Shown: piece after piece, positions 27,548 to 35,537 of the stretch
Numbering within the stretch: position 1 is the first letter of the stretch
How the letters are laid out: each line of letters begins with the position of its first letter
DNA from: JAFGSI01 sp041287425
GTDB lineage: Bacteria > Chloroflexota > Anaerolineae > Anaerolineales > Villigracilaceae
Direction of reading: 5' to 3'
Length of the DNA stretch: 64,000 nt
Assembly (NCBI GenBank): GCA_041287425.1
Contig: JBEULG010000012.1
Coordinates: forward strand, 24,111-88,110
Notes under the pieces: model-generated
Databases searched by the model: none
Seen by the model: the letters and a program-made list of their open reading frames with translations, nothing else
Told to the model about the DNA's origin: nothing
Program-made: the position numbers and the translations under genes

Positions 27548-27635
27548 GGTCTTTGGCTGCAGATTTCACGGATGTTTCAAACCCATTCTGTGGCTGTTTT
27601 TCTGATCTCGAGGAAGCCTCGTTTGCCCGGCGAGG

Positions 27636-28133
27636 TTAACTCCCTGCCTTGACAGTCCGGCGGACGACGGCCGAGTCGTAGGGCGGGGGAAATTCGCGGC
27701 TGAGGCCATCTGCATGTTCCCGCAATTGGCGCTTCAGAAAAGTGACCGCCTGGCTGGTGACGGCGAAATCGGTGATCAGCGTCTCGAAGATCAGATTGGT
27801 CTCGTTGTGCTCAATCTCGAAAGCGCCCTGATAGGCTTCTTCGAGGTTGGTGATTCCGGCAAGCAGGGCTTCTGGCGAGGGGTACAGCAAACGGCGGGCG
27901 GAGGCAATCAATTCGATCGAGGCTGGCTGGCATTTCTTTTCGGGGGACAAGCGGCCAAGCAATTCTTCCAGAAAGCGGGCATGACCTCCCTCTTCACGTT
28001 CGTACTTTCTCCAGAAAACGACGACCTCCGGAAGGCTTTCGAATTTGGCAGCCAGACCGCGGTAGAACGACTCGGCGGCGCGCTCCAGGGCAATGGCCAG
28101 GTGAAACAGTTCTTCGATGCTGTTGTTTTGCAT
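27636..28133 (-). CDS. Ferritin-like (rubrerythrin-type) di-iron protein
   Basis: 165 residues forming a four-helix bundle. Metal-ligand pattern: Glu in LERAAESFYRGLA (first helix), EREEGGHARFLEEL with ExxH (second), Glu in LEEAYQGAFEIEHNETNL (third) and a fourth helix around VTSQAVTFLKRQLREHADGL, where the ExxH is not obvious. No rubredoxin domain is attached. Such proteins detoxify peroxide or handle iron. GAGGAG lies 6-7 nt before its ATG, 23 nt after the stop of the cell-wall enzyme gene, so both are likely on one message. Confidence 0.75.
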   Translation of the reverse strand: MQNNSIEELFHLAIALERAAESFYRGLAAKFESLPEVVVFWRKYEREEGGHARFLEELLGRLSPEKKCQPASIELIASARRLLYPSPEALLAGITNLEEAYQGAFEIEHNETNLIFETLITDFAVTSQAVTFLKRQLREHADGLSREFPPPYDSAVVRRTVKAGS

Positions 28134-28156
28134 GGATTTGCTCCTCGTGAGAAGAT

Positions 28157-29602
28157 TCAGGCAGCGGCGATGGTGTATGTCAAAGCAATCCAGCGATTTT
28201 CGCCGATCTCGCCCCAGCCGTTCAGTTCGCGAGTGACTTCATAGATTTCGTCCTTGCGCGCCACGCCGACGGCCGGGTAGTTGCCGCCGGGGCCGGCGCG
28301 CACGTTGAGGCTGGCAGCCGTGACGCGCACCCGCCGCGCCAGCCGGAAGCCAATGCCCGCGGTCGGGATGATGGCCGAGCGCTCCGGGTTGGGCAATTCG
28401 GTCACCAGGGCCACCTCTTTCCAGGCCTGCCAGAAAATATCGAGAGGATAGGGACGCGCCTCGCCCGCCGCCGGGTCGGTGTAGAGCGGGTCGTGGACAT
28501 AGACGTATTTGCAATCAATGCCCACCACCACCGCGAAGTGCGGCCCCTGGAAGGGCCGCTCGGTCAGCCCGGCCTCGGCCAGCACTTTGTAACGAATCAG
28601 GGCGATGACCGGCTTGCTGCTGGCCAGGAAGGTGAACAGGTCGAGGTAAGTCAGGTTGGCGCGGAAGTCAGTCAGCAGCCCCAGGCTGCTCATCGCGTTG
28701 CGAATCTGCAACTGACTCAGATAGGCATCGCCCTGGAAATTGAAGCGCGTGTAGAATTCGTCGGGGGTCATGCGGATGCCCAGGTAAGCCGCCAGGAGCA
28801 TAGCGGCCGAGGCGGCGCCGCAATCGTTGCGGTGGGCGTCGGCACCGGGGCCGAGTTGCGAGATGTAGGGGACGGGGAGCAGCGTCGCCGGGCGCAGGGC
28901 CGTGCCGAGGTCGTACTCAACCACCCGGTCGTTCTTGCTGTTGAGGACGCGGTAGCGCGTCAGATGGGGGCTGGCCGGAGCCGGGACGGACGAGGCGACC
29001 GACGCGCCTGTTTCTCCGCCCCCAGACGCCGACCCGCCCTCGGCGGGCGTCCCGGCGGCAGTCCCGCCGGCCGAGACGGGCGGCTGAACGGCAACCGCGC
29101 CGCCCTCCGGCTGCGGCCGCGCCCCGGCGCGGACCGCCTCGATGGTCAGGTCGGCGACCTGGACATGCAGCGGGTCCCAGCCGATGTGAACCGGGGCGTT
29201 CCAGTCTTTGGCCGCCAGGGCACGCTTGATGTTGGCGATTTTGTCGGGCGGCAGGTCGAAGTAGATGCCGGTGGTCAGGCCCTGATTCTCGGCTGCGGCG
29301 GCCAGGTGCAGGATGTAGGGCAACTTCGGGCCGAGCGGGCGGTTGTCGTCGATGATGTCGGCAGCCAGGGCCTCTTTGGTCCCATCGGGCGCGGTGACGT
29401 TATGGAAACTGTATTCCAGTCTGCTGCGGCCCTCGCGGAAGGCGCGCAACTGGTCTTCAGGAGAGCGCCAGGCTTCCTGGATGCGCGGCCGCAACTGGTA
29501 ACTTTCCATTTCCGCCAGCACGGCCTCGATCTTCTGGCGGAAGACCGGGTGCAGTTCCTGCAATTTTGCGGCGTTACGCGCTTTTCGTTCCGACTCGAGC
29601 AT
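28157..29602 (-). CDS. Tripartite cell-wall enzyme: M15-like peptidase, C39-like peptidase and SH3 domain
   Basis: 481 residues. Residues 20-150 match the VanY/CwlK-like M15 fold: zinc ligands His67 (YSFHN), Asp82 (ALAADIID) and His146 (WDPLHVQV). A Gly/Ala/Pro/Ser-rich linker (160-212) follows. Residues 240-400 resemble a papain-like C39 peptidase: Cys261 in HRNDCGAASAAML, His355 in GPHFAVVVGID and Asp371 in YVHDPLY. Residues 425-478 are a bacterial SH3 domain (SLNVRAGPGGNYPAVG). It could bind and cut peptidoglycan stem peptides with two different catalytic sites. No signal peptide is visible, which is odd for such an enzyme. Alternative: toxin or lysin-like function. Confidence 0.8.
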   Translation of the reverse strand: MLESERKARNAAKLQELHPVFRQKIEAVLAEMESYQLRPRIQEAWRSPEDQLRAFREGRSRLEYSFHNVTAPDGTKEALAADIIDDNRPLGPKLPYILHLAAAAENQGLTTGIYFDLPPDKIANIKRALAAKDWNAPVHIGWDPLHVQVADLTIEAVRAGARPQPEGGAVAVQPPVSAGGTAAGTPAEGGSASGGGETGASVASSVPAPASPHLTRYRVLNSKNDRVVEYDLGTALRPATLLPVPYISQLGPGADAHRNDCGAASAAMLLAAYLGIRMTPDEFYTRFNFQGDAYLSQLQIRNAMSSLGLLTDFRANLTYLDLFTFLASSKPVIALIRYKVLAEAGLTERPFQGPHFAVVVGIDCKYVYVHDPLYTDPAAGEARPYPLDIFWQAWKEVALVTELPNPERSAIIPTAGIGFRLARRVRVTAASLNVRAGPGGNYPAVGVARKDEIYEVTRELNGWGEIGENRWIALTYTIAAA

Positions 29603-29673
29603 GGCGTACCTCTACTCCGGGCAGCATGCATACTATACCTGGAATTGCCAGGTTGCGCAACTGGTTGACGGCC

Positions 29674-30507
29674 TCACGGGAACAAAAGCGGCACCAGAAC
29701 ATGCAGCACCAAATCGGTAGAGAAATGGCCCATCATGGCGCTTTCCAGTCCGTGCTTCATATAGAGCCAGCCGAAGAGAATTCCCAGCAGGGCATTCATG
29801 AGCAGCGTGTTGAGCAGGGCCAGCGGAGTCACCAGATCGAGGCTGGTGGCGAGGGGAAAATGGAGCAGACCAAAAGCAACCGCGCTCAAGATGTTCGCTC
29901 CCCACAGCACAAAGAGCCGCGGCTTACCCTCTGGCGTGCGCCAGATCAAACTTCCCAGCCAGGCCAGGCCGCTCATCAGGAAGAGGCGCAGCATGATTTC
30001 CTCGGTGACGCCGGCCGAAATAGAGGCCAGGAAACCCATCCAGGGCGGAGGCGCTTGAATGTTGGGGACTTCGAGGCCCAGGCGGGCATAATCGGCCTCG
30101 ATCAAGATGCCAAAGGCAGACGAGAGGCCGACCACCACTGCTCCACCCAGCAGTCCGCTGACGAAGCCCCACAGCAGAGCCTTGCCGGCAAACGCTTTGA
30201 GCGGCCGGCGGTCGAACCAGCCTTGCAGAATCGGCGCGCCCAGCCCAAGCCGGCCGGCGGCCAGCAGGCCGAGCGCCACCAGAGGGAAGAGCAGGCCGCC
30301 ATTGCAAACCTGGCCGACGACGGTCATCACCAGAGCGCTCGCCTCCCCGCCGCCGAGCGCAGCCAGCGTCTCGGGGTCGGTCAACGCCAGGGCATAGGGG
30401 ATGACAAGAAAAGAGGCCACGAAGCCCAACAGGCCGAGGGTCAGGAACAGCCGCCAATCGAAGGCCTTAGGGGCGGGCAGCGCCGGGGAGGGGGAGGTTT
30501 CGTTCAT
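29674..30507 (-). CDS. CPBP family intramembrane metalloprotease (CAAX/Abi type)
   Basis: 277 residues with about eight hydrophobic helices. The catalytic motifs are in place: EE in SAGVTEEIMLRLFLM (EExxxR), His in FGLLHFPLATSL and the final HFSTD in GHFSTDLVLHV. CPBP proteases cleave within or near the membrane and act in prenyl-type processing, bacteriocin self-immunity or signalling. It has its own promoter (30553-30581) and a GGAG 6 nt upstream of the ATG. Substrate unknown. Confidence 0.9.
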   Translation of the reverse strand: MNETSPSPALPAPKAFDWRLFLTLGLLGFVASFLVIPYALALTDPETLAALGGGEASALVMTVVGQVCNGGLLFPLVALGLLAAGRLGLGAPILQGWFDRRPLKAFAGKALLWGFVSGLLGGAVVVGLSSAFGILIEADYARLGLEVPNIQAPPPWMGFLASISAGVTEEIMLRLFLMSGLAWLGSLIWRTPEGKPRLFVLWGANILSAVAFGLLHFPLATSLDLVTPLALLNTLLMNALLGILFGWLYMKHGLESAMMGHFSTDLVLHVLVPLLFP

Positions 30508-30552
30508 GCAGGTCTCCTGAAAAGGTCTGTTGCACGGCAGACTATTGGAGCG

Positions 30553-30581
30553 GTTGTACCCGACAATTCAATTCTTGACAA
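30553..30581 (-). promoter_or_regulatory. Sigma70-type promoter of the CPBP protease gene
   Basis: On the minus strand TTGTCA (30581 to 30576), 17-bp spacer, TACAAC (30558 to 30553), 45 nt before the ATG. Confidence 0.6.
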
Positions 30582-30689
30582 GGGCAAGAGATTGCCTGCT
30601 CGCAGCGCGGCGCGGCCGATGCGAGGCACGAACGCTTTCCTGGTGATTGCCCACAACTCGAATCGCGGGGCTAAAGCCGCCTGCTCAGT

Positions 30690-30775
30690 ACATGAAAGTC
30701 CGCTCAAGCGGACTCAGAGTCGGCTTCGAGCCGACTTTCAGGCTCTGAGGCAGGACTTTAGTCCGCCGGATCAAG
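30690..30775. repeat. Intergenic hairpin repeat with AGTCCGCT and AGTCGGCT palindromes
   Basis: Contains AGTCCGCT-ca-AGCGGACT (30697-30714) and AGTCGGCT-tcg-AGCCGACT (30718-30736), followed by CAGGACTTTAGTCCGCCGG. Related blocks occur at 52640-52823. The stretch lies between the CPBP and MarR promoters and contains no supportable gene; 30600-30690 shows nothing else. Confidence 0.75.
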
Positions 30776-30815
30776 GTGTACCAAAGGATGTGGGTAATCA
30801 CCAGACGCTTTCCTC

Positions 30816-30844
30816 TTGACAAACCGGCCAGAAGGCGATATATT
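30816..30844 (+). promoter_or_regulatory. Consensus sigma70-type promoter of the MarR-ABC exporter unit
   Basis: TTGACA (30816-30821), 17-bp spacer, TATATT (30839-30844). The perfect -35 and near-perfect -10 make this the strongest promoter match in the window. Confidence 0.85.
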
Positions 30845-30853
30845 CAAGCCCGC

Positions 30854-30876
30854 TTAACTAATTAGAGATATTAATT
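30854..30876 (+). promoter_or_regulatory. Candidate MarR operator
   Basis: An AT-rich block, TTAACTAATTAGAGATATTAATT, ends at the start codon and holds two TAATTA half-sites 13 bp apart (7-bp spacer). It overlaps the expected transcription start and initial transcribed region, the usual place for autorepression by MarR dimers. It stands out strongly in a high-GC region. Confidence 0.6.
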
Positions 30877-31320
30877 ATGCAGACCGATAAACAATTTTCC
30901 GAGGTGGTCCGCGAGTGGGCCAAAGTCTTCATGCACCGTTCCGGCCGCGATTTCAAGCGTTTCATGGACGCCACCGGCCTGTCGTTCTCGCAACTCAACA
31001 TCCTGATGCGGATGATGCACGAGGACTGCATTGGCGTCTCGGACCTGGGGGAAAAAATGGGCATCACCAACGCCGCCGCCAGCCAGGCTGTTGACCGGCT
31101 GGTCCAAATGGGACTGGTCGAGCGGAGCGAAGATCCCCACGATCGGCGCGCCAAACGGCTTAAACTGACCCCCGACGGCCTGGCACTCATCAAAAAGGGA
31201 ATCGAAGCGCGCAGCCAGTGGGTCGAAAACATCACCCAATCCCTGACCACCGAACAACAAGAAATGGTCATCCGCGCCCTGACGCTGCTCACCGACGCCG
31301 CCCGCCAAATGGAAGATTGA
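30877..31320 (+). CDS. MarR-family transcriptional regulator
   Basis: 147 residues. Winged-helix fold with FSQLNILMRMMHEDCIGVSDLGEKMGITNAAASQAVDRLVQMGLVERSEDPHDRRAKRLKLT, i.e. the MarR recognition helix followed by the beta-wing with conserved DxRxxx. N- and C-terminal helices form the dimer region. It precedes the two ABC exporter genes on the same strand with a 67-nt gap and should repress them and itself, releasing in response to a small (often phenolic or antibiotic) ligand. Confidence 0.93.
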   Translation: MQTDKQFSEVVREWAKVFMHRSGRDFKRFMDATGLSFSQLNILMRMMHEDCIGVSDLGEKMGITNAAASQAVDRLVQMGLVERSEDPHDRRAKRLKLTPDGLALIKKGIEARSQWVENITQSLTTEQQEMVIRALTLLTDAARQMED

Positions 31321-31387
31321 ACCCCATCGCCGCCCCAGCCACTCCGCGTGACGGCTCACCTTCTTCGTTCGGGAGTTTCGCTTTTCT

Positions 31388-33622
31388 ATGCTCCGTCTCT
31401 TCAAATATCTCAAACCTTATAGCCTCTTGATTCTGTTCGCCATTGCGCTGCTCTTCGTGCAGGCCAACGCCGACCTGGCCCTGCCCGACTACATGTCGAA
31501 AATCGTCAATAACGGCATCCAGCAAGGCGGCATCGAAAACGCCGTGCCGGAGGCTATCCGTCAGGTCGAGATGGACCGGCTGCTTCTCTTCATGAACGAC
31601 GAAGAGAAGACGCTGGTCCTCAGCCATTACAGGTTGGTGGATTCAAATGCCGCCGACTATGCGACACTGATTCAAAAATATCCTGCTCTGGCCGACGAAC
31701 CCGTTTATGTGCTGAATCCCGTCGATCGGACGGTCATCGAGCAACTGAACCCCGTCCTGGGCAAAGCCTGGCTGGTGGTTGCCAGCCTCGAGCGAATCGC
31801 CGCCGACCCGCAAGCCGCCGCCGCGATGGGACAGATGCTCGGCCTGGGCGCTCCGCCCCCCGGCGAAGACATTTTCTCCGCCCTGGCCAATCTTCCCCCC
31901 GCGCCGCGCGCCCAGATTACCAGCATGATCCAGGAGCGATTCGCCACCCTGGGCGACAGCATGATTACCCAGATGGCAGTGGGCGCGGTCAAAGAAGAAT
32001 ACCTCGCCCTCGGCATGGATACCGACCGATTACAGAGCGACTACATCTTGCGCATCGGCGGGGCAATGCTGCTCCTGACCTTGCTTTCCATCGCCTGTAC
32101 GATTGCGGTCGGATTTCTGTCCGCCAGGACGGCTGCCGGCCTGGCGCGCGATCTGCGCCGTGAGGTCTTTCGCAAGGTGGAAAGTTTCTCCAGCGCCGAA
32201 TTCGACCGCTTCTCCACGGCCTCCCTCATCACCCGCTCAACCAACGATGTGACCCAAATCCAGATGGTCGTCATCATGATGATGCGGATGGTCATCTACG
32301 CCCCGATCATCGGCATCGGCGGCATCATCCGCGCCCTGGGCAAGAGCACCTCCATGTGGTGGATCATCGCCCTGGCGGTCATCGTGCTGCTCGGCCTGGT
32401 GTTGACGGTCTTCTCGATCGCCCTGCCGAAGTTCAAAGCCATCCAAAATCTGGTGGATCGCCTGAACCTGGTCATGCGCGAGAACCTTTCGGGCATGATG
32501 GTCATCCGCGCCTTCAACATGCAGGAATACGAGGAAAAGCGCTTCGACAAGGCCAACCAGGACCTGACCGGTATCAGTTTGTTCATCAACCGCGTCATGG
32601 TGGTGATGATGCCGATCATGATGCTCATCATGAATGGCCTTTCCCTGGCAATCATCTGGGTAGGCGCTCATCAGGTGGCTCAATCGCAGATGCAGGTCGG
32701 CGACATGATGGCCTTCCTCCAGTACGCCATGCAAATCGTGTTCGCCTTCCTGATGATGTCGTTCATGTTCATCATGCTGCCGCGCGCTTCCGTCTCGGCA
32801 GGGCGCATCGCTGAAGTGCTCGAAACCGAGGTTTCCATCAAGGACCCCGAAAGGCCGGCCCAATTCGGCGAACCGTTCCGCCCGCAGGTGGAATTCCGCA
32901 ACGTCTCTTTCCGCTACCCTGGCGCGCAGGAGGATGTGTTGCACAACATCAACTTCACCGCCAGGCCAGGCGAAACGATTGGCATCATCGGCTCGACGGG
33001 GTCGGGCAAGTCAACGGTCGTAAGTCTGATTCCGCGTTTTTACGATGTAACCGAGGGCGCTATTCTTATCAACGGCATGGATATCCGTCAGGTCGCCCAG
33101 CACGACCTGCGGGCCAAGATCGGCTACGTTCCCCAAAAAGGCATGCTCTTCTCAGGCACAATCGAGAGCAATTTGAAATACGCCGACGAAAATGCAAACA
33201 GCGTCGAACTGAAAGAAGCCGCCGACATCGCCCAGGCCAGTGAATTCATCTTCGCCAAAGAAGAGGGTTTGCAGGCTGAAATTGCTCAGGGCGGCGCGAA
33301 CGTCTCCGGCGGGCAGAAACAGCGCCTCTCGATTGCCCGCGCCCTGGTCAAGAAAGCGCCGATTTACATCTTTGATGACAGTTTCTCGGCGCTGGACTTC
33401 AAAACAGACGCGGCCCTGCGCCGGGCGCTGCACGAGAAAATCAAAGGAAGCACCGTTTTCATCGTCAGCCAGCGCGTCGCAACGATTATGAACGCCGACC
33501 AGATTCTCGTCCTGGACGAGGGCAAAATTGTCGGCAAAGGCAAACATCGAGAACTCATGGAGACTTGTGAGGTGTACCGCGACATTGCACTCTCTCAAAT
33601 CGGTCAGGAGGCGTTGAAATGA
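31388..33622 (+). CDS. ABC exporter half-transporter with degenerate ATP site and 170-residue loop insertion
   Basis: 744 residues, larger than a normal half-transporter (about 580-620). TM1 spans about 11-30 and TM2 about 219-245; between them is an inserted, largely helical extracytoplasmic region (about 45-215) rich in Ala, Pro and acidic residues. The nucleotide-binding domain has Walker A GSTGSGKST (about 535), signature VSGGQKQR, but Walker B is FDDSFS (about 661-664), Asp replacing the catalytic Glu, and the switch His is Gln in IVSQRVATI. These are the marks of the non-catalytic half of a heterodimer. It overlaps the partner gene by 4 nt (ATGA). Confidence 0.93.
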   Translation: MLRLFKYLKPYSLLILFAIALLFVQANADLALPDYMSKIVNNGIQQGGIENAVPEAIRQVEMDRLLLFMNDEEKTLVLSHYRLVDSNAADYATLIQKYPALADEPVYVLNPVDRTVIEQLNPVLGKAWLVVASLERIAADPQAAAAMGQMLGLGAPPPGEDIFSALANLPPAPRAQITSMIQERFATLGDSMITQMAVGAVKEEYLALGMDTDRLQSDYILRIGGAMLLLTLLSIACTIAVGFLSARTAAGLARDLRREVFRKVESFSSAEFDRFSTASLITRSTNDVTQIQMVVIMMMRMVIYAPIIGIGGIIRALGKSTSMWWIIALAVIVLLGLVLTVFSIALPKFKAIQNLVDRLNLVMRENLSGMMVIRAFNMQEYEEKRFDKANQDLTGISLFINRVMVVMMPIMMLIMNGLSLAIIWVGAHQVAQSQMQVGDMMAFLQYAMQIVFAFLMMSFMFIMLPRASVSAGRIAEVLETEVSIKDPERPAQFGEPFRPQVEFRNVSFRYPGAQEDVLHNINFTARPGETIGIIGSTGSGKSTVVSLIPRFYDVTEGAILINGMDIRQVAQHDLRAKIGYVPQKGMLFSGTIESNLKYADENANSVELKEAADIAQASEFIFAKEEGLQAEIAQGGANVSGGQKQRLSIARALVKKAPIYIFDDSFSALDFKTDAALRRALHEKIKGSTVFIVSQRVATIMNADQILVLDEGKIVGKGKHRELMETCEVYRDIALSQIGQEALK

Positions 33623-35493
33623 GCAATCAAAACGCCCCGGCTGCAACCAATCGCCCCCCTCGGCCGGTCGGCCCCTTCGGGCACGGCGGTCCGCGGGCGA
33701 TGATGAAAGGCGAGAAGGCCCGCGATTTTCGCGGCACCATGCGCAAACTCATCGAATACCTGGGCAGGTATCGCCTGGCGATTCTGGCGTCCATGCTCAT
33801 TGCAGTCGCCTCGACCGTCTTTTCAATCGTCGGCCCCAAAATTCTGGGCAGAGCCACCACGAAACTCTTCGAAGGCGTCCTTGGCCAGATTACCGGCACG
33901 GGCACAGGTATTGATTTCGAATACATCGGCAATATCCTCCTCACCGTGCTGGCCCTCTATGTTTTCTCCGCCCTGCTGAGTTACCTCCAGGGCTGGATTA
34001 TGGCCGACATCTCGGCCAACATCGCCTATCGTTTCCGCCGCGACATTGCCGAGAAAATTGACCGCATGCCGCTGCGCTACTTCGACGGCACGAATCACGG
34101 CGAGGTGCTCTCGCGCGTGACGAATGACGTGGATACGGTCAATCAGACCCTGAGTCAGAGTCTGACTCAAATCATCACCTCCGTCACCACCGTCGTCGGA
34201 GTGCTGGTGATGATGTTCTCCATCAGTTGGCTGATGACGCTGGTGGCGCTTCTGATTGTGCCGCTTTCGCTCGTGCTCATCAGCGTGGTCGTCAAACATT
34301 CCCAGAAATACTTCAAGCAGCAGCAAGATTATCTGGGGCATGTCAACGGCCACATTGAAGAAATGTACGGCGGGCATGTCGTGGTCAAGGCTTTCAACGG
34401 CGAGGCCCGCAGCATCGCCCGCTTCGACAGCCTGAACGACATCCTCTACGCCTCTGCCTGGAAATCGCAATTCCTCTCCGGCTTGATGATGCCCATGATG
34501 AACTTCATCGGCAACCTGGGCTATGTGGCTGTCAGCATCTTGGGCGGCTACCTGGCCATCAAGCGGAGCATCACGGTTGGGGATATTCAGGCATTCATTC
34601 AATACGTCCGCTCGTTTACGCAGCCGATGATGCAAATTGCCAATGTCTCCAACGTTCTCCAGCAAACGGCGGCCGCGGCAGAACGGGTGTTCGAATTTCT
34701 GGGCGAAGAGGAGGAGATTCCCGACCCGACCGAACCGGTGCAGTTGCACGATTTCCAGGGCCGCGTCGACTTCAAAAACGTCCGCTTTGGCTACACGCCA
34801 GACCGCATCATCATCCACGACTTCAGTTTCTACGCCGAGCCTGGCCAACGCATCGCCATCGTCGGGCCAACCGGCGCCGGCAAGACGACGATGGTCAAAC
34901 TGCTGATGCGCTTCTACGATGTCAACGGCGGAGCCATCCTGCTCGATGGGCACGACATCCGCAACTTCCGGCGCGGCGACCTGCGCTGCATGTTCGGCAT
35001 GGTGTTGCAGGATACCTGGCTCTTCAACGGGACCATCATGGAAAATATCCGCTACGGACGCATCACGGCCACCGATGAAGAGGTGATCGCCGCGGCCAAA
35101 GCCGCTCACGCCGACCACTTCATCCGCGCCCTGCCGGGCGGTTACGATTTCGTCCTAAACGAAGAGACGACCAACATCTCGGCCGGGCAGAAACAGTTGC
35201 TGACCATCGCCCGCGCCATCCTGACCGATCCCAACATCCTCATCCTCGATGAGGCGACCAGTTCGGTGGATACCCACACCGAGGTGTTGATTCAGAAAGC
35301 CATGCAAAACCTGATGAAAGGCCGCACCTCGTTCATCATCGCCCATCGTCTCTCCACCATCCGCGACGCCGACTGGATTCTGGTCATGAACAACGGCGAT
35401 ATCGTGGAACAGGGCAGACACGAGAAATTGCTGGCCAAAGGCGGTTTCTACGCCGAACTGTACAACAGTCAGTTCGAGGGCAAAACCCAGTAA
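33619..35493 (+). CDS. ABC exporter half-transporter, catalytic partner
   Basis: 624 residues. A Pro/Gly-rich N-terminal tail (about 1-30) precedes six transmembrane helices and a nucleotide-binding domain with Walker A GPTGAGKTT, Walker B ILILDEATSSVD (intact Glu) and switch His in IIAHRLSTI. Its signature motif is ISAGQKQ, with the second Gly changed to Ala. The degenerate site of the pair would therefore contain the Walker motifs of the first protein and the altered signature of this one, and the second site would be canonical, as in TM287/288- and BmrCD-like exporters. Multidrug or lipid export is likely given the MarR regulator. Confidence 0.95.
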   Translation: MSNQNAPAATNRPPRPVGPFGHGGPRAMMKGEKARDFRGTMRKLIEYLGRYRLAILASMLIAVASTVFSIVGPKILGRATTKLFEGVLGQITGTGTGIDFEYIGNILLTVLALYVFSALLSYLQGWIMADISANIAYRFRRDIAEKIDRMPLRYFDGTNHGEVLSRVTNDVDTVNQTLSQSLTQIITSVTTVVGVLVMMFSISWLMTLVALLIVPLSLVLISVVVKHSQKYFKQQQDYLGHVNGHIEEMYGGHVVVKAFNGEARSIARFDSLNDILYASAWKSQFLSGLMMPMMNFIGNLGYVAVSILGGYLAIKRSITVGDIQAFIQYVRSFTQPMMQIANVSNVLQQTAAAAERVFEFLGEEEEIPDPTEPVQLHDFQGRVDFKNVRFGYTPDRIIIHDFSFYAEPGQRIAIVGPTGAGKTTMVKLLMRFYDVNGGAILLDGHDIRNFRRGDLRCMFGMVLQDTWLFNGTIMENIRYGRITATDEEVIAAAKAAHADHFIRALPGGYDFVLNEETTNISAGQKQLLTIARAILTDPNILILDEATSSVDTHTEVLIQKAMQNLMKGRTSFIIAHRLSTIRDADWILVMNNGDIVEQGRHEKLLAKGGFYAELYNSQFEGKTQ

Positions 35494-35499
35494 TAATGA

Positions 35500-35533
35500 G
35501 AAGAACCCGGTCCGTGAAAAGGCCGGGTTCTTC
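35500..35533. terminator. Bidirectional hairpin between the exporter and GH130 genes
   Basis: GAAGAACCCGG (35500-35510) and CCGGGTTCTTC (35523-35533) form a perfect 11-bp stem with a 12-nt loop between two convergent stops. T-rich flanks are short on both strands. Confidence 0.7.
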
Positions 35534-35537
35534 ATCG

